A DNA stretch of 64,000 nt from Hordeum vulgare subsp. vulgare (taxonomy: Eukaryota > Streptophyta > Magnoliopsida > Poales > Poaceae), in NCBI RefSeq assembly GCF_904849725.1, contig NC_058524.1, positions 490,427,763 to 490,491,762 of the forward strand, read 5' to 3'. Shown here one piece after another: positions 1 through 11,652 of this stretch. Every line of letters starts with the position of its first letter. Position 1 is the stretch's first letter. A program made the translations under genes and the position numbers. The notes under the pieces are model-generated. The model saw only the letters and a program-made list of their open reading frames with translations. It was not told the DNA's origin and made no database searches.

Positions 1-1508
1 GCGTGTCAAGTATTTATTCCTATGACCATGAGATCATATAACTCACTGACACCGGAGGAATGCTTTGTGTGTATCAAACATCGCAACGTAACTGGGTGAC
101 TATAAAGATGCTCTACAGGTATCTCCGAAGGTGTTAGTTGAGTTAGTATGGATCAAGACTGGGATTTGTCACTCCGTGTGACGGAGAGGTATCTCGGGGC
201 CCACTCGGTAATGCAACATCACACACAAGCCTTGCAAGCAATGTAACTTAGTGTAAGTTGCGGGATCTTGTATTACGGAACGAGTAAAGAGACTTGCCGG
301 AAAACGAGATTGAAATAGGTATGCGGATACTGACGATCGAATCTCGGGCAAGTAACATACCGAAGGACAAAGAGAATGACATACGGGATTATACGAATCC
401 TTGGCACTGAGGTTCAAACGATAAGATCTTCGTAGGATATGTAGGATCCAATATGGGCATCCAGGTCCCGCTATTGGATATTGACCGAGGAGTCTCTCGG
501 GTCATGTCTACATAGTTCTCGAACCCGCAGGGTCTGCACACTTAAGGTTCGACGTTGTTTTATGCGTATTTGAGTTATATGGTTGTTTACCGAATGTTGT
601 TCGGAGTCCCGGATGAGATCACGGACATCACGAGGGTTTCCGGAATGGTCCGGAAACGAAGATTGATATATAGGATGACCTCAATTGATTACCGGAAGGT
701 TTTCGGAGTTACCGGGAATGTACCGGGAATGACGAATGGGTTCCGGGAGTTCACCGGGAGGGGGGGGGAACCCACCCCGGGGAAGCCCATAGGCTATGAG
801 GGTGGCGCACCAGCCCTTAGTGGGCTGGTGGGACAGCCCAAGAAGGGCCTATGCGCCAAGGATAAGAAATCAAAGGAAAAGAAAAAAAAAAGAGGGAGGA
901 GGTGGGAAGGGAGGGGGACTCCCTCCCACCAAACCTAGTCCAACTCGGTTTGGGGGGGGGGAGAGTCCTCCCCCTTGGCTCGGCTGACTCCTTGAGGGTC
1001 CTTGGACCCCAAGGCAAGGCCCCCCTCCCTCCCACCTATATATACGGAGGGTTTAGGGCTGATTTGAGACGACTTTCTCACGGCTGCCCGACCACATACC
1101 TCCACAGTTTTTCCTCTAGATCGCGTTTCTGCAGAGCTCGGGCGGAGCCCTGCTGAGACAAGGTCATCACCAACCTCCGGAGCGCCGTCACGCTACCGGA
1201 GAACTCTTCTACCTCTCCGTCTCTCTTGCTGGATCAAGAAGGCCGAGATCATCGTCGAGCTGTACGTGTGCTGAACGCGGAGGTGCCGTCCGTTCGGTAC
1301 TAGATCGTGGGACTGATCGCGGGATTGTTCGCGGGGCGGATCGAGGGACGTGAGGACGTTCCACTACATCAACCGCGTTCTCTAACGCTTCTGCTGTACG
1401 ATCTACAAGGGTACGTAGATCACTCATCCCCTCTCGTAGATGGACATCACCATGATAGGTCTTCGTGCGCGTAGAAAATTTTTGTTTCCCATGCGACGTT
1501 CCCCTACA
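1..1508 (+). repeat. 5' LTR of element A (left part missing)
   Basis: Base 1 aligns with base 7121 of the 3' LTR, so about 322 bp of this LTR lie outside the window. It ends in CCCCTACA at 1508, directly before the primer binding site. It keeps a 57-bp stretch (about 470-526) that the 3' LTR has lost. A candidate TATA box (TATATATA) is at 1037-1044, and a perfect 9-bp stem with a 5-base loop lies at 808-830. Confidence 0.93.
1037..1044 (+). promoter_or_regulatory. TATA box of element A 5' LTR
   Basis: TATATATA lies in a C-rich to G-rich transition about 465 bp before the LTR end. This is the usual place for the U3/R boundary in BARE/Angela LTRs. The equivalent site in the 3' LTR is 8102-8109. 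Transcription would start about 30 bp downstream; this is inferred from position only. Confidence 0.6.
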
Positions 1509-1509
1509 G

Positions 1510-1522
1510 TGGCATCATGAGC
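1510..1522 (+). other. Primer binding site of element A
   Basis: The sequence TGGCATCATGAGC starts two bases after the LTR end. It resembles the initiator-Met tRNA primer site (TGGTATCAGAGC) used by BARE-type Copia elements, with several mismatches. Confidence 0.7.
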
Positions 1523-2764
1523 TAGGTTCATGTGTAGATGTCTTCTCGAGTAGAACACAAAAGGTTTTGTGGGCGGTGATGTGCGCTTTGCTGCCCTCCT
1601 TAGTCTTTTCTTGATTCCGCGGTATTGTTGGATTGAAGCGGCTTGGACCGACATTACTCGTACGCTTACGAGAGACTGGTTTCATCGTTACGAGTAACCC
1701 CCTTTGCTCAAAGATGACTGGCAAGTGACGGTTTCTCCAACTTTAGTTGAATCGGATTTGACCAAGGAGGTCCTTGGATGAGGTTAAATAGCAACTCATA
1801 TATCTCCGTTGTGGTGTTTGCGTAAGTAAGATGCGATCCTACTAGATACCCTTGGTCACCACGTAAAACATGCAACAACAAAATTAGAGGACGTCTAACT
1901 TGTTTTTGCAGGGTATGATTGTGATGTGATATGGCCAACGATGTGATGTGATATATTGGATGTATGAGATGATCATGTTGTAATAGAAATATCGACTTGC
2001 ACGTCGATGGTACGGCAACCGGCAGGAGCCATAGGGTTGTCTTTATACTAACGTTTGTGCTTGCAGATGCGTTTACTATTTTGCTAGGATGTAGCTTTAG
2101 TAGTAATAGCATAAATAGCACGACAACCCCGATGGCAACACGTTGATGGATGATCATGGTGTGGCGCCGGTGACAAGGAGATAGTGCCGGTGCTTTGGTG
2201 ATGGAGATCAAGAAGCACGTGATGATGGCCATATCATGTCACTTATGAATTGCATGTGATGTTAATCCTTTTATGCACCTTATTTTGCTTAGAACGACGG
2301 TAGCATTATGAGGTGATCTCTCACTAAAATTTCAAGACGAAATTGTGTTCTCCCCGACTGTGCACCGTTGCTACAGTTCGTCGTTTCGAGACACCACGTG
2401 ATGATCGGTTGTGATAGACTCAACGTTCACATACAACGGGTGCAAAACAGTTGCGCACGCGGAACACTCGGGTTAAGCTTGATGAGCCTAGCATGTGCAG
2501 ACATGGCCTCGGAACACATGAGACCGAAAGGTCGATCATGAATCATATAGTTGATATGATTAGCATAGGGATGCTTACCACTGAAACTATACTCAACTCA
2601 CGTGATGATCGGACTTGGGATAGTGTAAGTGGATCATGAACCACTCAAATGACTGGAGAGATGTACTTTTTGAGTGGGAGTTTAGCATATAATTTGATTA
2701 AGTTGAACTCTAATTATCTTGAACATAGTCTAAGTCCACTTTGAATATATTTGTGTTGTAGATC
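1523..2764 (+). other. Untranslated leader of element A
   Basis: About 1.24 kb separate the primer site from the gag start, and I see no credible coding region in it. The part near 1959-2420 is related to the minus-strand stretch at about 15980-16440 (element D leader), which supports a common BARE/Angela/WIS leader. It would hold the packaging and dimerisation signals of the genomic RNA, but none can be pinpointed here. Confidence 0.7.
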
Positions 2765-5700
2765 ATGGCTCACGCGACAGTCATCCTGAATTTTAATACG
2801 TTCCTAGAGAAAGCTAAGTTGAAAGATGATGGAAGCAACTTTGTAGACTGGGCTCGTAATCTTAAGCTAATCTTACAAGCTGGGAAGAAGGATTATGTCC
2901 TTAATGCTGCGCTAGGAAATGAACCATCCGCTACGGCTGATCAGGATGTTAAGAACGCTTGGTTAGCACGTAAGGAGGACTACTCAATAGTTCAATGTGC
3001 AGTCTTGTATGGCTTAGAACCGGGACTTCAACGTCGCTTTGAGCGTCATGGAGCATTTGAGATGTTCCAGGAGTTGGAGTTTATCTTTCAGAAGAACGCC
3101 CGGATCGAGAGGTATGAGACCTCCGATAAATTCTATGCTTGCAAGATGGAGGAAAACTCGTCTGTCAGTGAACATGTGCTCAAAATGTCTGGGGTACTCA
3201 AACCGTCTAGCTGAACTGGGGATTCAACTCCCGCAAGAAGCTATCACTGACAGAATCCTTCAATCACTGCCGCCAAGCTATAAAGTCTTTGTCTTGAACT
3301 ACAACATGCAAGGGATGAACAAGTCTCCCGGCGAGTTGTTTGCGATGCTGAAAGTCGCAGAGTCTGAACTCCGTAAAGAGCATCAAGTGTTGATGGTGAG
3401 CAAGACCACTAGTTTCAAGAGAAACGGCAAAGGCAAGAAGGGCAATTCGAAGAAGAGCGGCAAGCCCTTTGCCAATCCACCGAAGAAACCCAAGGCTGGA
3501 CCTAAGCCTGAAACAGAGTGCTTCTATTGCAAGGGTATGGGTCACTGGAAGCGCAATTGCCCCAAGTATCTGGCAGATAAGAAGGCGGGGAAAGAAAAAT
3601 TAGGTATATTTGATATACATGTTATTGATGTGTACTTAACCGGCTCTCGTAGTAGTGCCTGGGTATTTGATACCGGTTCTGTTGCTCACATTTGCAACTC
3701 AAAGCAGGAACTGCGGAATAGACGAAGGCTGGCGAAAGACGAAGTGACAATGCGCGTAGGAAACGGTTCCAAGGTTGATGCAATCGCCGTCGGCACAGTG
3801 TCACTTCAGCTACCATCGGGATAAGTGATGAACTTAAATCATTGTTATTTAGTGCCTGCGTTGAGCATGAACATTATATCTGGATCTTGTTTATTGCGAG
3901 ACGGTTACTCTTTTAAGTCTGAGAATAATGGTTGTTCAATTTCTATGAGTAACATCTTTTATCGTCATGCACCGAATGTGAGAGGATTGTTCATATTGAA
4001 TCTTGATAGCGATACGCATATACATAACATCGAGACCAAAAGAGTTAGAGTAAACAATGATAGCACCATATTTTTGTGGCACTGCCGCTTGGGTCATATT
4101 GGTGTAAAGCGCATGAAGAAACTCCATGCTGATGGACTTTTGGAGTCACTTGACTTTGATTCACTTGACACGTGCGAACCATGCCTCATGGGCAAGATGA
4201 CTAAGACTCCGTTCTCCGGAACAATGGAGCGTGCAAGTGACTTGTTGGAAATCATACATACCGATGTGTGTGGTCCAATGAGCGTAGAGGCACGCGGCGG
4301 ATATCGTTATTTTCTCACCTTCACTGATGATTTAAGTAGATATCGTTATGTCTACTTGATGAAGCACAAGTCTGAAACATTTGAAAAGTTCAAGCAATTT
4401 CAGAGTGAAGTGGAAAATCATCGTAACAAGAAGATCAAGTTCCTACGGTCTGATCGTGGGGGTGAATATCTGAGTTTCGAGTTTGGTGCTCACTTAAGAC
4501 AATGTGGAATTGTTTCGCAGTTGACACCGCCTGGAACACCACGGCGTAATGGTGTGTCCGAACGTCGTAATCGTACTTTGTTAGAGATGGTGCAATCTAT
4601 GATGTCTCTTACTGATTTGCCGTTATCATTTTGGGGTTATGCATTAGAAACAGCTGCATTCACTTTAAATAGGGCACCATCAAAATCCGTTGAGACGACA
4701 CCATACGAACTGTGGTATGGCAAAAGGCCAAAGTTGTCATTTCTTAAAGTTTGGGGATGTGATGCTTATGTCAAAAAGCTTCAGCCTGAAAAGCTGGAAC
4801 CCAAAGCGGAAAAGTGCATCTTCATAGGTTACCCAAAAGAGACAGTTGGGTACACCTTCTATCTCAAATCCGAGGGCAAAGTGTTTGTTGCTAAAAACGG
4901 AGCTTTTCTCGAGAAGGAGTTTCTCTCGAGAGAATTGAGTGGGAGGAAGATAGAACTTGACGAGGTTGTCGAACCTCTCATCCCTCTGGATGGTGGCGCA
5001 GGGCAAGGGGAAACCTCTGTCATTGCGACGCCGATTGAGGAGGAAGTTAATGATGATGATCATGAAACTCCAGTTCAAGTTTCTGTTGAACCTCGCAGGT
5101 CGACGAGATCACGCGCTGCTCCAGAGTGGTACGGTAATCCCGTCTTATCAATCATGTTGTTAGACAACAATGAACCTGCAAATTATGAAGAAGCAATGGT
5201 GGGCCCAGATTCCAACAAATGGCTACAAGCCATGAAATCCGAGATAGGATCCATGTATGAGAACAAAGTGTGGACTTTGGAGATACTACCTGAGGGCCGC
5301 AAGGCTATTCAGAACAAATGGATCTTTAAGAAGAAGACGGACGCTGACGGTAATGTGACCGTTTATAAAGCTCGACTTGTGGCAAAGGGTTTTTCACAAG
5401 TTCCAGGAATTGACTACGATGAGACTTTCTCTCCCGTGGCAATGCTTAAGTCCGTCAGAATCATGTTAGCAATAGCTGCATTTTTCGATTATGAAATCTG
5501 GCAGATGGATGTCAAAACGGCGTTCCTTAACGGTTTCCTTAAGGAAGAGTTGTATATGATGCAACCCGAAGGTTTTGTCGATCCCAAAAGTGCTGACAAG
5601 GTGTGCAAGCTCCAGCGATCCATTTATGGACTGGTGCAAGCATTTCGGAGTTGGAACAAACGCTTTGATGAGGTGATCAAAGCATTTGGGTTTATACAAG

Positions 5701-6746
5701 TGGTTGGAGAATCTTGTATTTACAAGAAAGTGAGTGGGAGCTCTGTGGCGTTTCTAATATTATATGTGGATGACATATTACTGATGGGAAACAACGTAGA
5801 GCTTCTGGAAAGCATAAAAGGTTACTTGAATAAAAGTTTCTCTATGAAGGACCTAGGAGAAGCTGCTTACATTCTAGGCATTAAGATCTATAGGGATAGA
5901 TCAAAACGCCTGATAGGACTTTCACAAAGCACATACCTTGATAAAGTTTTGAAGAGGTTCAAAATGGAACAGTCCAAGAAAGGGTTCTTGCCAGTGTTAC
6001 AAGGTACGAGATTGAGTAAGACTCAGTGCCCAGCAACTGATGAAGATAGAGAGCATATGCGCTCCGTCCCCTATGCTTCAGCCATAGGTTCTATCATGTA
6101 TGCAATGCTGTGCACTAGACCGGATGTTAGCCTGGCCATAAGTATGGCAGGAAGGTTCCAGGGTAATCCAGGAGTGGATCACTGGACAACGGTCAAGAAT
6201 ATCTTGAAGTACCTGAAAAGGACTAAGGAGATGTTTCTCGTGTATGGAGGTGACGAAGAGTTCGCCGTAAAAGGTTACGTCGATGCAAGCTTTGACACAG
6301 ATCCGGACGACTCCAAGTCGCAAATCGGATACGTATTTATTCTTAATGGGGGTGCAGTAAGCTGGTGCAGTTCCAAGCAAAGCGTCGTAGCAGATTCTAC
6401 ATGTGAAGCGGAGTACATGGCTGCCTCGGAGGCGGCTAAGGAGGGTGTCTGGATGAAGCAGTTCATGACGGATCTTGGAGTGGTGCCAAGTGCACTGGAT
6501 CCAATAACCTTGTTCTGTGACAACACTGGTGCCATTGCCTTAGCAAAGGAACCAAGGTTTCACAAGAAGACCAGACACATCAAACGACGCTTCAACCTCA
6601 TCCGCGACTACGTCGAGGAGGAGGACGTAAATATATGCAAAGTGCACACGGATTTGAATGTAGCAGACCCGCTGACTAAACCTCTTCCACGGCCAAAACA
6701 TGATCGACACCAGAACTGTATGGGTGTTAGAGTTATTACAATGTAA
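2765..6746 (+). pseudogene. Copia gag-pol polyprotein, broken by one frameshift and one stop
   Basis: This encodes the capsid protein and enzymes for reverse transcription and integration. It starts at 2765 (MAHATVILNF). One extra G in the run at 3191-3194 shifts frame, and a TAA at 3822-3824 interrupts the reading between protease and integrase. In order I see: gag; a CCHC knuckle (CFYCKGMGHWKRNC, about 3519-3560); protease with FDTGS (about 3666); an HHCC domain (4078-4190); the integrase core with TDVCGP, SDRGGEY and NGVSERRN; RT with QMDVKTAFLNG and YVDD (about 5764); and RNase H with DASFD, CEAEYMA and ADPLTKPL. The PR-INT-RT-RH order is the Copia order. It ends at TAA 6744-6746, 52 bp before the 3' LTR. 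The breaks mean no full polyprotein is made from this copy. Confidence 0.93.
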
Positions 6747-6784
6747 TTCACATGGTGATGTGAGGGCTAGATTATTGACTCTAG

Positions 6785-6798
6785 TGCAAGTGGGAGAC
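6785..6798 (+). other. Polypurine tract of element A
   Basis: The purine-rich GCAAGTGGGAGAC lies immediately before the 3' LTR start (TGTTGG at 6799). This is the position of the plus-strand primer for reverse transcription. Confidence 0.75.
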
Positions 6799-8574
6799 TG
6801 TTGGAATTATGCCCTAGAGGCAATAATAAATGTATAGTTATTATTATAATTCCTGTATCAAGATAATAGTTTATTATCCATGCTATAATTGTATTGAATG
6901 AAGACTCATTTACATGTGTGGATACATAGACAAAACACCGTCCCTAGCATGCCTCTAGTTGGCTAGCCAGTTGATCAATGATACTCAGTGTCTTCTGATT
7001 ATGAACAAGGTGTTGTTGCTTGATAACTGGATCACGTCATTGGGAGAATCACGTGATGGACTAGACCCAAACTAATAGACGTAGCATGTTGATCGTGTCA
7101 TTTTGTTGCTACTGTTTTCTGCGTGTCAAGTATTTATTCCTATGACCATGAGATCATATAACTCACTGACACCGGAGGAATGCTTTGTGTGTATCAAACG
7201 TCGCAACGTAACTGGGTGACTATAAAGATGCTCTACAGGTATCTCCAAAGGTGTTAGTTGAGTTAGTATGGATCAAGACTGGGATTTGTCACTCCGTGTG
7301 ACGGAGAGGTATCTCGGGGCCCACTCGGTAATGCAACATCACACACAAGCCTTGCAAGCAATGTAACTTAGTGTAAGTTGCGGGATCTTGTATTAAGGAA
7401 CGAGTAAAGAGACTTGCCGGTAAACGAGATTGAAATAGGTATGCGGATACTGACGATCGAATCTCGGGCAAGTAACATACCGAAGGACGAAGAGAATGAC
7501 ATACGGGATTATACGAATCCTTGGCACTGAGGTTCAAACGATAAGATCTTCGTAGGATATGTAGGATCCAATATGGGCATCCAGGTCCCGCAGGGTCTGC
7601 ACACTTAAGGTTCGACGTTGTTTTATGCGTATTTGAGTTATATGGTTGGTTACCGAATGTTGTTCGGAGTCCCGGATGAGATCACGGACGTCACGAGGGT
7701 TTCCGGAATGGTCCCGAAACGAAGATTGATATATAGGATGACCTCATTTGATTACCGGAATGTTTTCGGAGTTACCGGGAATGTACCGGGAATGACGAAT
7801 GGGTTCCGGGAGTTCACCGGGGGGGGGGGGGCAACCCACCCCGGGGAAGCCCATAGGCTATGAGGGTGGTGCACCAGCCCTTAGTGGGCTGGTGGGACAG
7901 CCCAAGAAGGGCCTATGCGCCAAGGATAAGAAATCAAAGGAAAAGAAAAAAAAAGAGGGAGGAGGTGGGAAGGGAGGGGGACTCCCTCCCACCAAACCTA
8001 GTCCAACTCGGTTTGGGGGGGGGGGGAGAGTCCTCCCCCTTGGCTCGGCCGACTCCTTGAGGGTCCTTGGACCCCAAGGCAAGGCCCCCCTCCCTCCCAC
8101 CTATATATACGAAGGTTTTAGGGCTGATTTGAGACGACTTTCTCACGGCTGCCCGACCACATACCTCCACAGTTTTTCCTCTAGATCGCGTTTCTGCAGA
8201 GCTCGGGCGGAGCCCTGCTGAGACAAGGAAATCACCAACCTCCGGAGCGCCGTCACGCTGTCGGAGAACTCTTCTACCTCTCCGTCTCTCTTGCTGGATC
8301 AAGAAGGCCGAGATCATCATCGAGCTGTACGTGTGCTGAACGCGGAGGTGCCGTCCGTTTGGTACTAGATCGTGGGACTGATCGCGGGATTGTTCGCGGG
8401 GCGGATCGAGGGACGTGAGGACGTTCCACTACATCAACCGCGTTCTCTAACGCTTCTGCTGTACGATCTACAAGGGTACGTAGATCACTCATCCCCTCTC
8501 GTAGATGGACATCACCATGATAGGTCTTCGTGCGTGTAGGAAAATTTTTGTTTCCCATGCGACGTTCCCCTACA
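6799..8574 (+). repeat. 3' LTR of element A
   Basis: It is 1776 bp long, from TGTTGGAATT to CCCCTACA. It aligns base for base with 1-1508 apart from point changes, poly-G length differences and a 57-bp deletion at position 7591. The deletion ends share CCCG, so it looks like slippage or illegitimate recombination. The TATA box is at 8102-8109 and the U3 stem-loop at 7872-7894. Confidence 0.93.
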
Positions 8575-10020
8575 CATTAGTCATGAAGAACTCATATATT
8601 TGTTGCAAAAGTTTTAGTAGTAATCGAAACAAAGCATTCAACGCATACTCCTAGGGGAAGGGTTGGTAGGTATAAACCATCACGCGATCCCGACCGCCAC
8701 ACAAAGGATGACCATCAATAGACTAATCATGCTCAGACTTCATCACATAGCGGTTCACCATACGTGCATGCTACGGGAATCACTAACTTCAACACAAGTA
8801 TTTCTAGATCTACAACACCTTACTAATATAACTTCAATATTACCACAACCACAACTCAAAACTAATTGAGATGAATCAAACTTCTCGAACTATTCAATGC
8901 ACATGAAGGTGGAAGTTTTCATATCCCTTTGGACAACTACCCCTTTTGAGACTACTTTCAAAGCATAGATCAACTACCAAGCCACGCACCACCGTGCTCT
9001 AAAAGATATAAGTGAAGCACATAGAGAAAAAGCACTTGCTCAAAAGGTATAAGTGAAGCACATGTGAGCTGAATTGTTTAACCAAAGGATATAAGTGAAG
9101 CTCGACAAAATCACGGTGAGTGCATGTCTCTCTCTCTAAGTGTGCAGCAAGGATGATTGTGACACAACAAAAAATAAAAATAAAATACTCCTACGATACA
9201 AGACGCTCCAAGCAAAACACATAACATGTGGTGAATAAAAATATAGCCCCAAGTAACGTTACCGATGGATTGAAGACGAAAGAGGGGATGCCTTCCCGAG
9301 GCATCCCCAAGCTTAGGCTTTTACGTCATCCTTGAATCAACTTGGGGTGCCTTGGGAATCCCCAAGCTTGAGCTCTTGCCACTCTTTATCTTTTTGTCCA
9401 TAAGAACTTCACCCAAAACTTGAAAACTTCACAACACGAAACTTAAACAGAAACCCGTGATAACATTAGTATAAGAAAGCAAACCACCACTTCCTTAGGT
9501 ACTATAGCAAACTTAAATTCTACTTATGTTGATGTTGGGTTACTGTATTTTCAATCTTCCATGGCTAATACCCCCGATACTATCCATAGTTTCATCAAAA
9601 TAAGCTACCAACTCAACAAAAACAGAATCTGTTAATAGTAGACCAGTCTGTAGCAATCTGTATACTTCGCATACTTCTGTTACTTCACAAATTCTGAAAA
9701 ATTACGACAGTCTGAAGAATGTGCGTAGCAATCAGCAGCAAAAAAGAATCAACTCAAAAGCTCATATAGAAAAAAAATGAAAATTCTTTTCGTGAGCAAA
9801 AAGTTTCTGTCTTTTCTAGCATGACCAAACGATCATCCCCAAGACTAATCATAACGGTTTTGCTTGGCACAAACGCAAAAAGAAACACAAAAAACACAAT
9901 CATAACAGAATTATGAAAGTGTGGAAAACACAAAACATAAATAAAAAGGATAGATTCGTTGGGTTGCCTCCCAACAAGCGCTATTGCTTAACGCCCTTAG
10001 CTAGGCAAAAGGTGATGGAA
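8575..10020 (-). other. 3' non-coding part of element B
   Basis: About 1.45 kb lie downstream of the protease stop on the minus strand. No open frame of note is present. Conserved tags include a GCGCTTGTTGGGAGGC segment shortly after the ORF (about 9960-9985) and PPT-like AGCTTGGGGA motifs around 9300-9370. A short CT microsatellite is at about 9126-9137. Three loosely repeated units with the core AAGTGAAGC lie at 9003-9095. Confidence 0.6.
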
Positions 10021-11610
10021 TCACGTATAGTCATCTTTGGTGCTCAAACCATAAGTAGCCCTCATCATAGATTCATAAGGCAATCTTATTTTCTTTCTAG
10101 GAAAATGCTCCATGCCCTTCTTTAGGGGAAATTGAAATCTAATATTCCCTTCCTTCATATCGATGATAGCACCAATTGTCCTTAGGAAAGGTCTACCAAG
10201 AATAATGGGGCATGAAGGATTGCAATCTATGTCAAGTACAATGAAATCCACGGGTACATAGTTCTTATTTGCAACAATAAGAACATCATCGATCCTTCCC
10301 ATGGGTTTCTTGACAGTAGAATCCGCAAGATGCAAATTAAGAGAACACTCTTCAATCTCATGAAAACCAAGAATATCACATAAAGACTTTGGAATCGCGG
10401 AAACACTAGCACCCAATTCACACAAAGCATTGCATTCATAGTTTTTTATCTTGATTTTGATAGTAGGTTCCCACTGATCATGAAGTTTTCTAGGTATAGA
10501 GACTTCTAATTCGAGCTTCTCTTCAAGAGATTTCATCATAGCATCTACGATATGAGCGATAAAGGCTTTGCTTTGGCTATAAGCATGTGGAGAGTTTGCA
10601 ATGGATTGCATCAAGGAGATGCATTCAAACAAGGAGCAACTATCATAATTGAATTCCTTGAAATCCAAAGTGGGAGTTCCATTACTACTCAAAATTTTGA
10701 TTTCTTCTACTCCACTCTCCACACCTTTATCATCAAGATAGGTGGACTCCGAATCATTGGGGCGTTTTTCAACCAAAGTGGATTCATATCCAGCCCCTTC
10801 ATCAATAGGTTTGACACGCAAAAACAAAGATTCAAGAGGAGTCACACCAAGCACTTTAAGATCTTCGTGATTTGCATCACTAGAACACACCGTTTTAAAC
10901 CATTCATGCCTAACGCGAATTTGGGCGGTTCCTTCTTTGCTCTCATTCATGGAGACACGCATAGCTTTTAAAGTTTCATCCAAGTTGACCTTGGGAGGAG
11001 CACATCTAACTTTCAAAGCATCAATATCACAAGACATCCTATCAATGCTCTTAGCCAAATCGTCTATTTTGAGTAGTTTTTCCTCTATGGACGCATTGAA
11101 AATCTTTTGAGAGTTGATGAACTCTTTGATATTACTCTCTAAATCAGAGGGTAATTTGTTGTGATTTCCATAAGTGTTGTTGTAGGAATTTCCATAATTG
11201 TTAGAGGAGTTACTAGGAAAAGACCTAGGAACATAGTTTCCTCTAAAAGCATTGTTGTTGCCAAAATTGTTCCTACCAACAAAATTAACGTCCAAACTAG
11301 CGTTGCTACTCTCAATCAAGGAAGATAGCGGCATGTCATTAGGATCTAAAGGAGCATTTCTACTAGCAACCAAATTCATCAACTCGTCCATCTTAGCACT
11401 AAGCGAGTTAATTTCTTCTATAGCGTGTACCTTTTTGCTAGCAGGTGACCTTTCAGTGTGCCACTGAGAGTAATTGGTCATGATATTGTCTAGGAGTTTT
11501 GTAGCGTCTCCTAACGTGATTTCCATGAACGTTCCACCTGAGGCGGAGTCCAAGATATTGCGAGAAGAAAAATTCAAACCAATGTAAAAGATTTGTATAA
11601 TCCTTCCGCT
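10021..11610 (-). pseudogene. Athila-type gag C-terminal part plus aspartic protease
   Basis: The frame is open from 11862 down to 10021, but only the part from about 11610 looks like gag (FYIGLNFSSRN, then NYSQWHTERSP). The upstream codons run through the LTR end and primer site, so the gag N-terminus is deleted and the frame is fused to leader sequence by chance. A Gly/Asn-rich linker and a coiled region follow, then a retropepsin-like domain with LCELGASVSAIP and IILGRPFLRT. The catalytic Asp expected in the first motif is Glu here. The frame stops after the protease and no pol follows, as in element E. Codons are otherwise free of stops, so decay is modest apart from the deletion. Confidence 0.8.
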
Positions 11611-11625
11611 ACTGCGACAACAGAC

Positions 11626-11645
11626 CTTCCCTGGTAATGGCACCA
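11626..11645 (-). other. Primer binding site of element B
   Basis: On the minus strand TGGTGCCATTACCAGGGAAG lies a few bases after the LTR end. It is a diverged form of the TGGCGCCGTTGCCGGGGA site (tRNA-Asp type) seen in Athila-like elements and in E and F of this window. Confidence 0.65.
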
Positions 11646-11652
11646 GGAATTC

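Larger units (their letters stand above)
1..8574 (+). mobile_element. Element A: Angela/BARE-type Copia LTR retrotransposon
   Basis: The element runs 5' LTR (truncated by the window edge), tRNA-Met-type primer site, leader, gag-pol, polypurine tract, 3' LTR. The order PR-INT-RT-RNaseH identifies Copia. The LTR begins TGTTGGAATTATGCCC and ends in CTACA, as in Triticeae Angela/BARE/WIS elements (recognised from memory). Both LTRs are nearly identical, so insertion is fairly recent, yet the coding region carries a frameshift and an internal stop. The right flank at 8575 is element B, so A is nested in B. The TSD cannot be checked because the left end is outside the window. Confidence 0.93.

Noticed and set aside
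817..1156. Small frames in the A LTRs (both strands, also 7799-8320)
   Set aside because: They lie in G/C homopolymer-rich U3/R sequence of a repeat, differ between the two LTRs by poly-G length and have no protein similarity.
1708..2232. 174-codon minus-strand frame in the leader of A
   Set aside because: Antisense to the retroelement leader, no domain, and the related leader at 15980-16440 does not keep it.
8575..8580. TSD of element A (CATTA after the 3' LTR)
   Set aside because: The left end of A is outside the window, so the duplication cannot be tested.
9003..9095. CRISPR-like spaced repeats (AAGTGAAGC units)
   Set aside because: Only three imperfect units with unequal spacing in a plant retroelement; not a CRISPR array.
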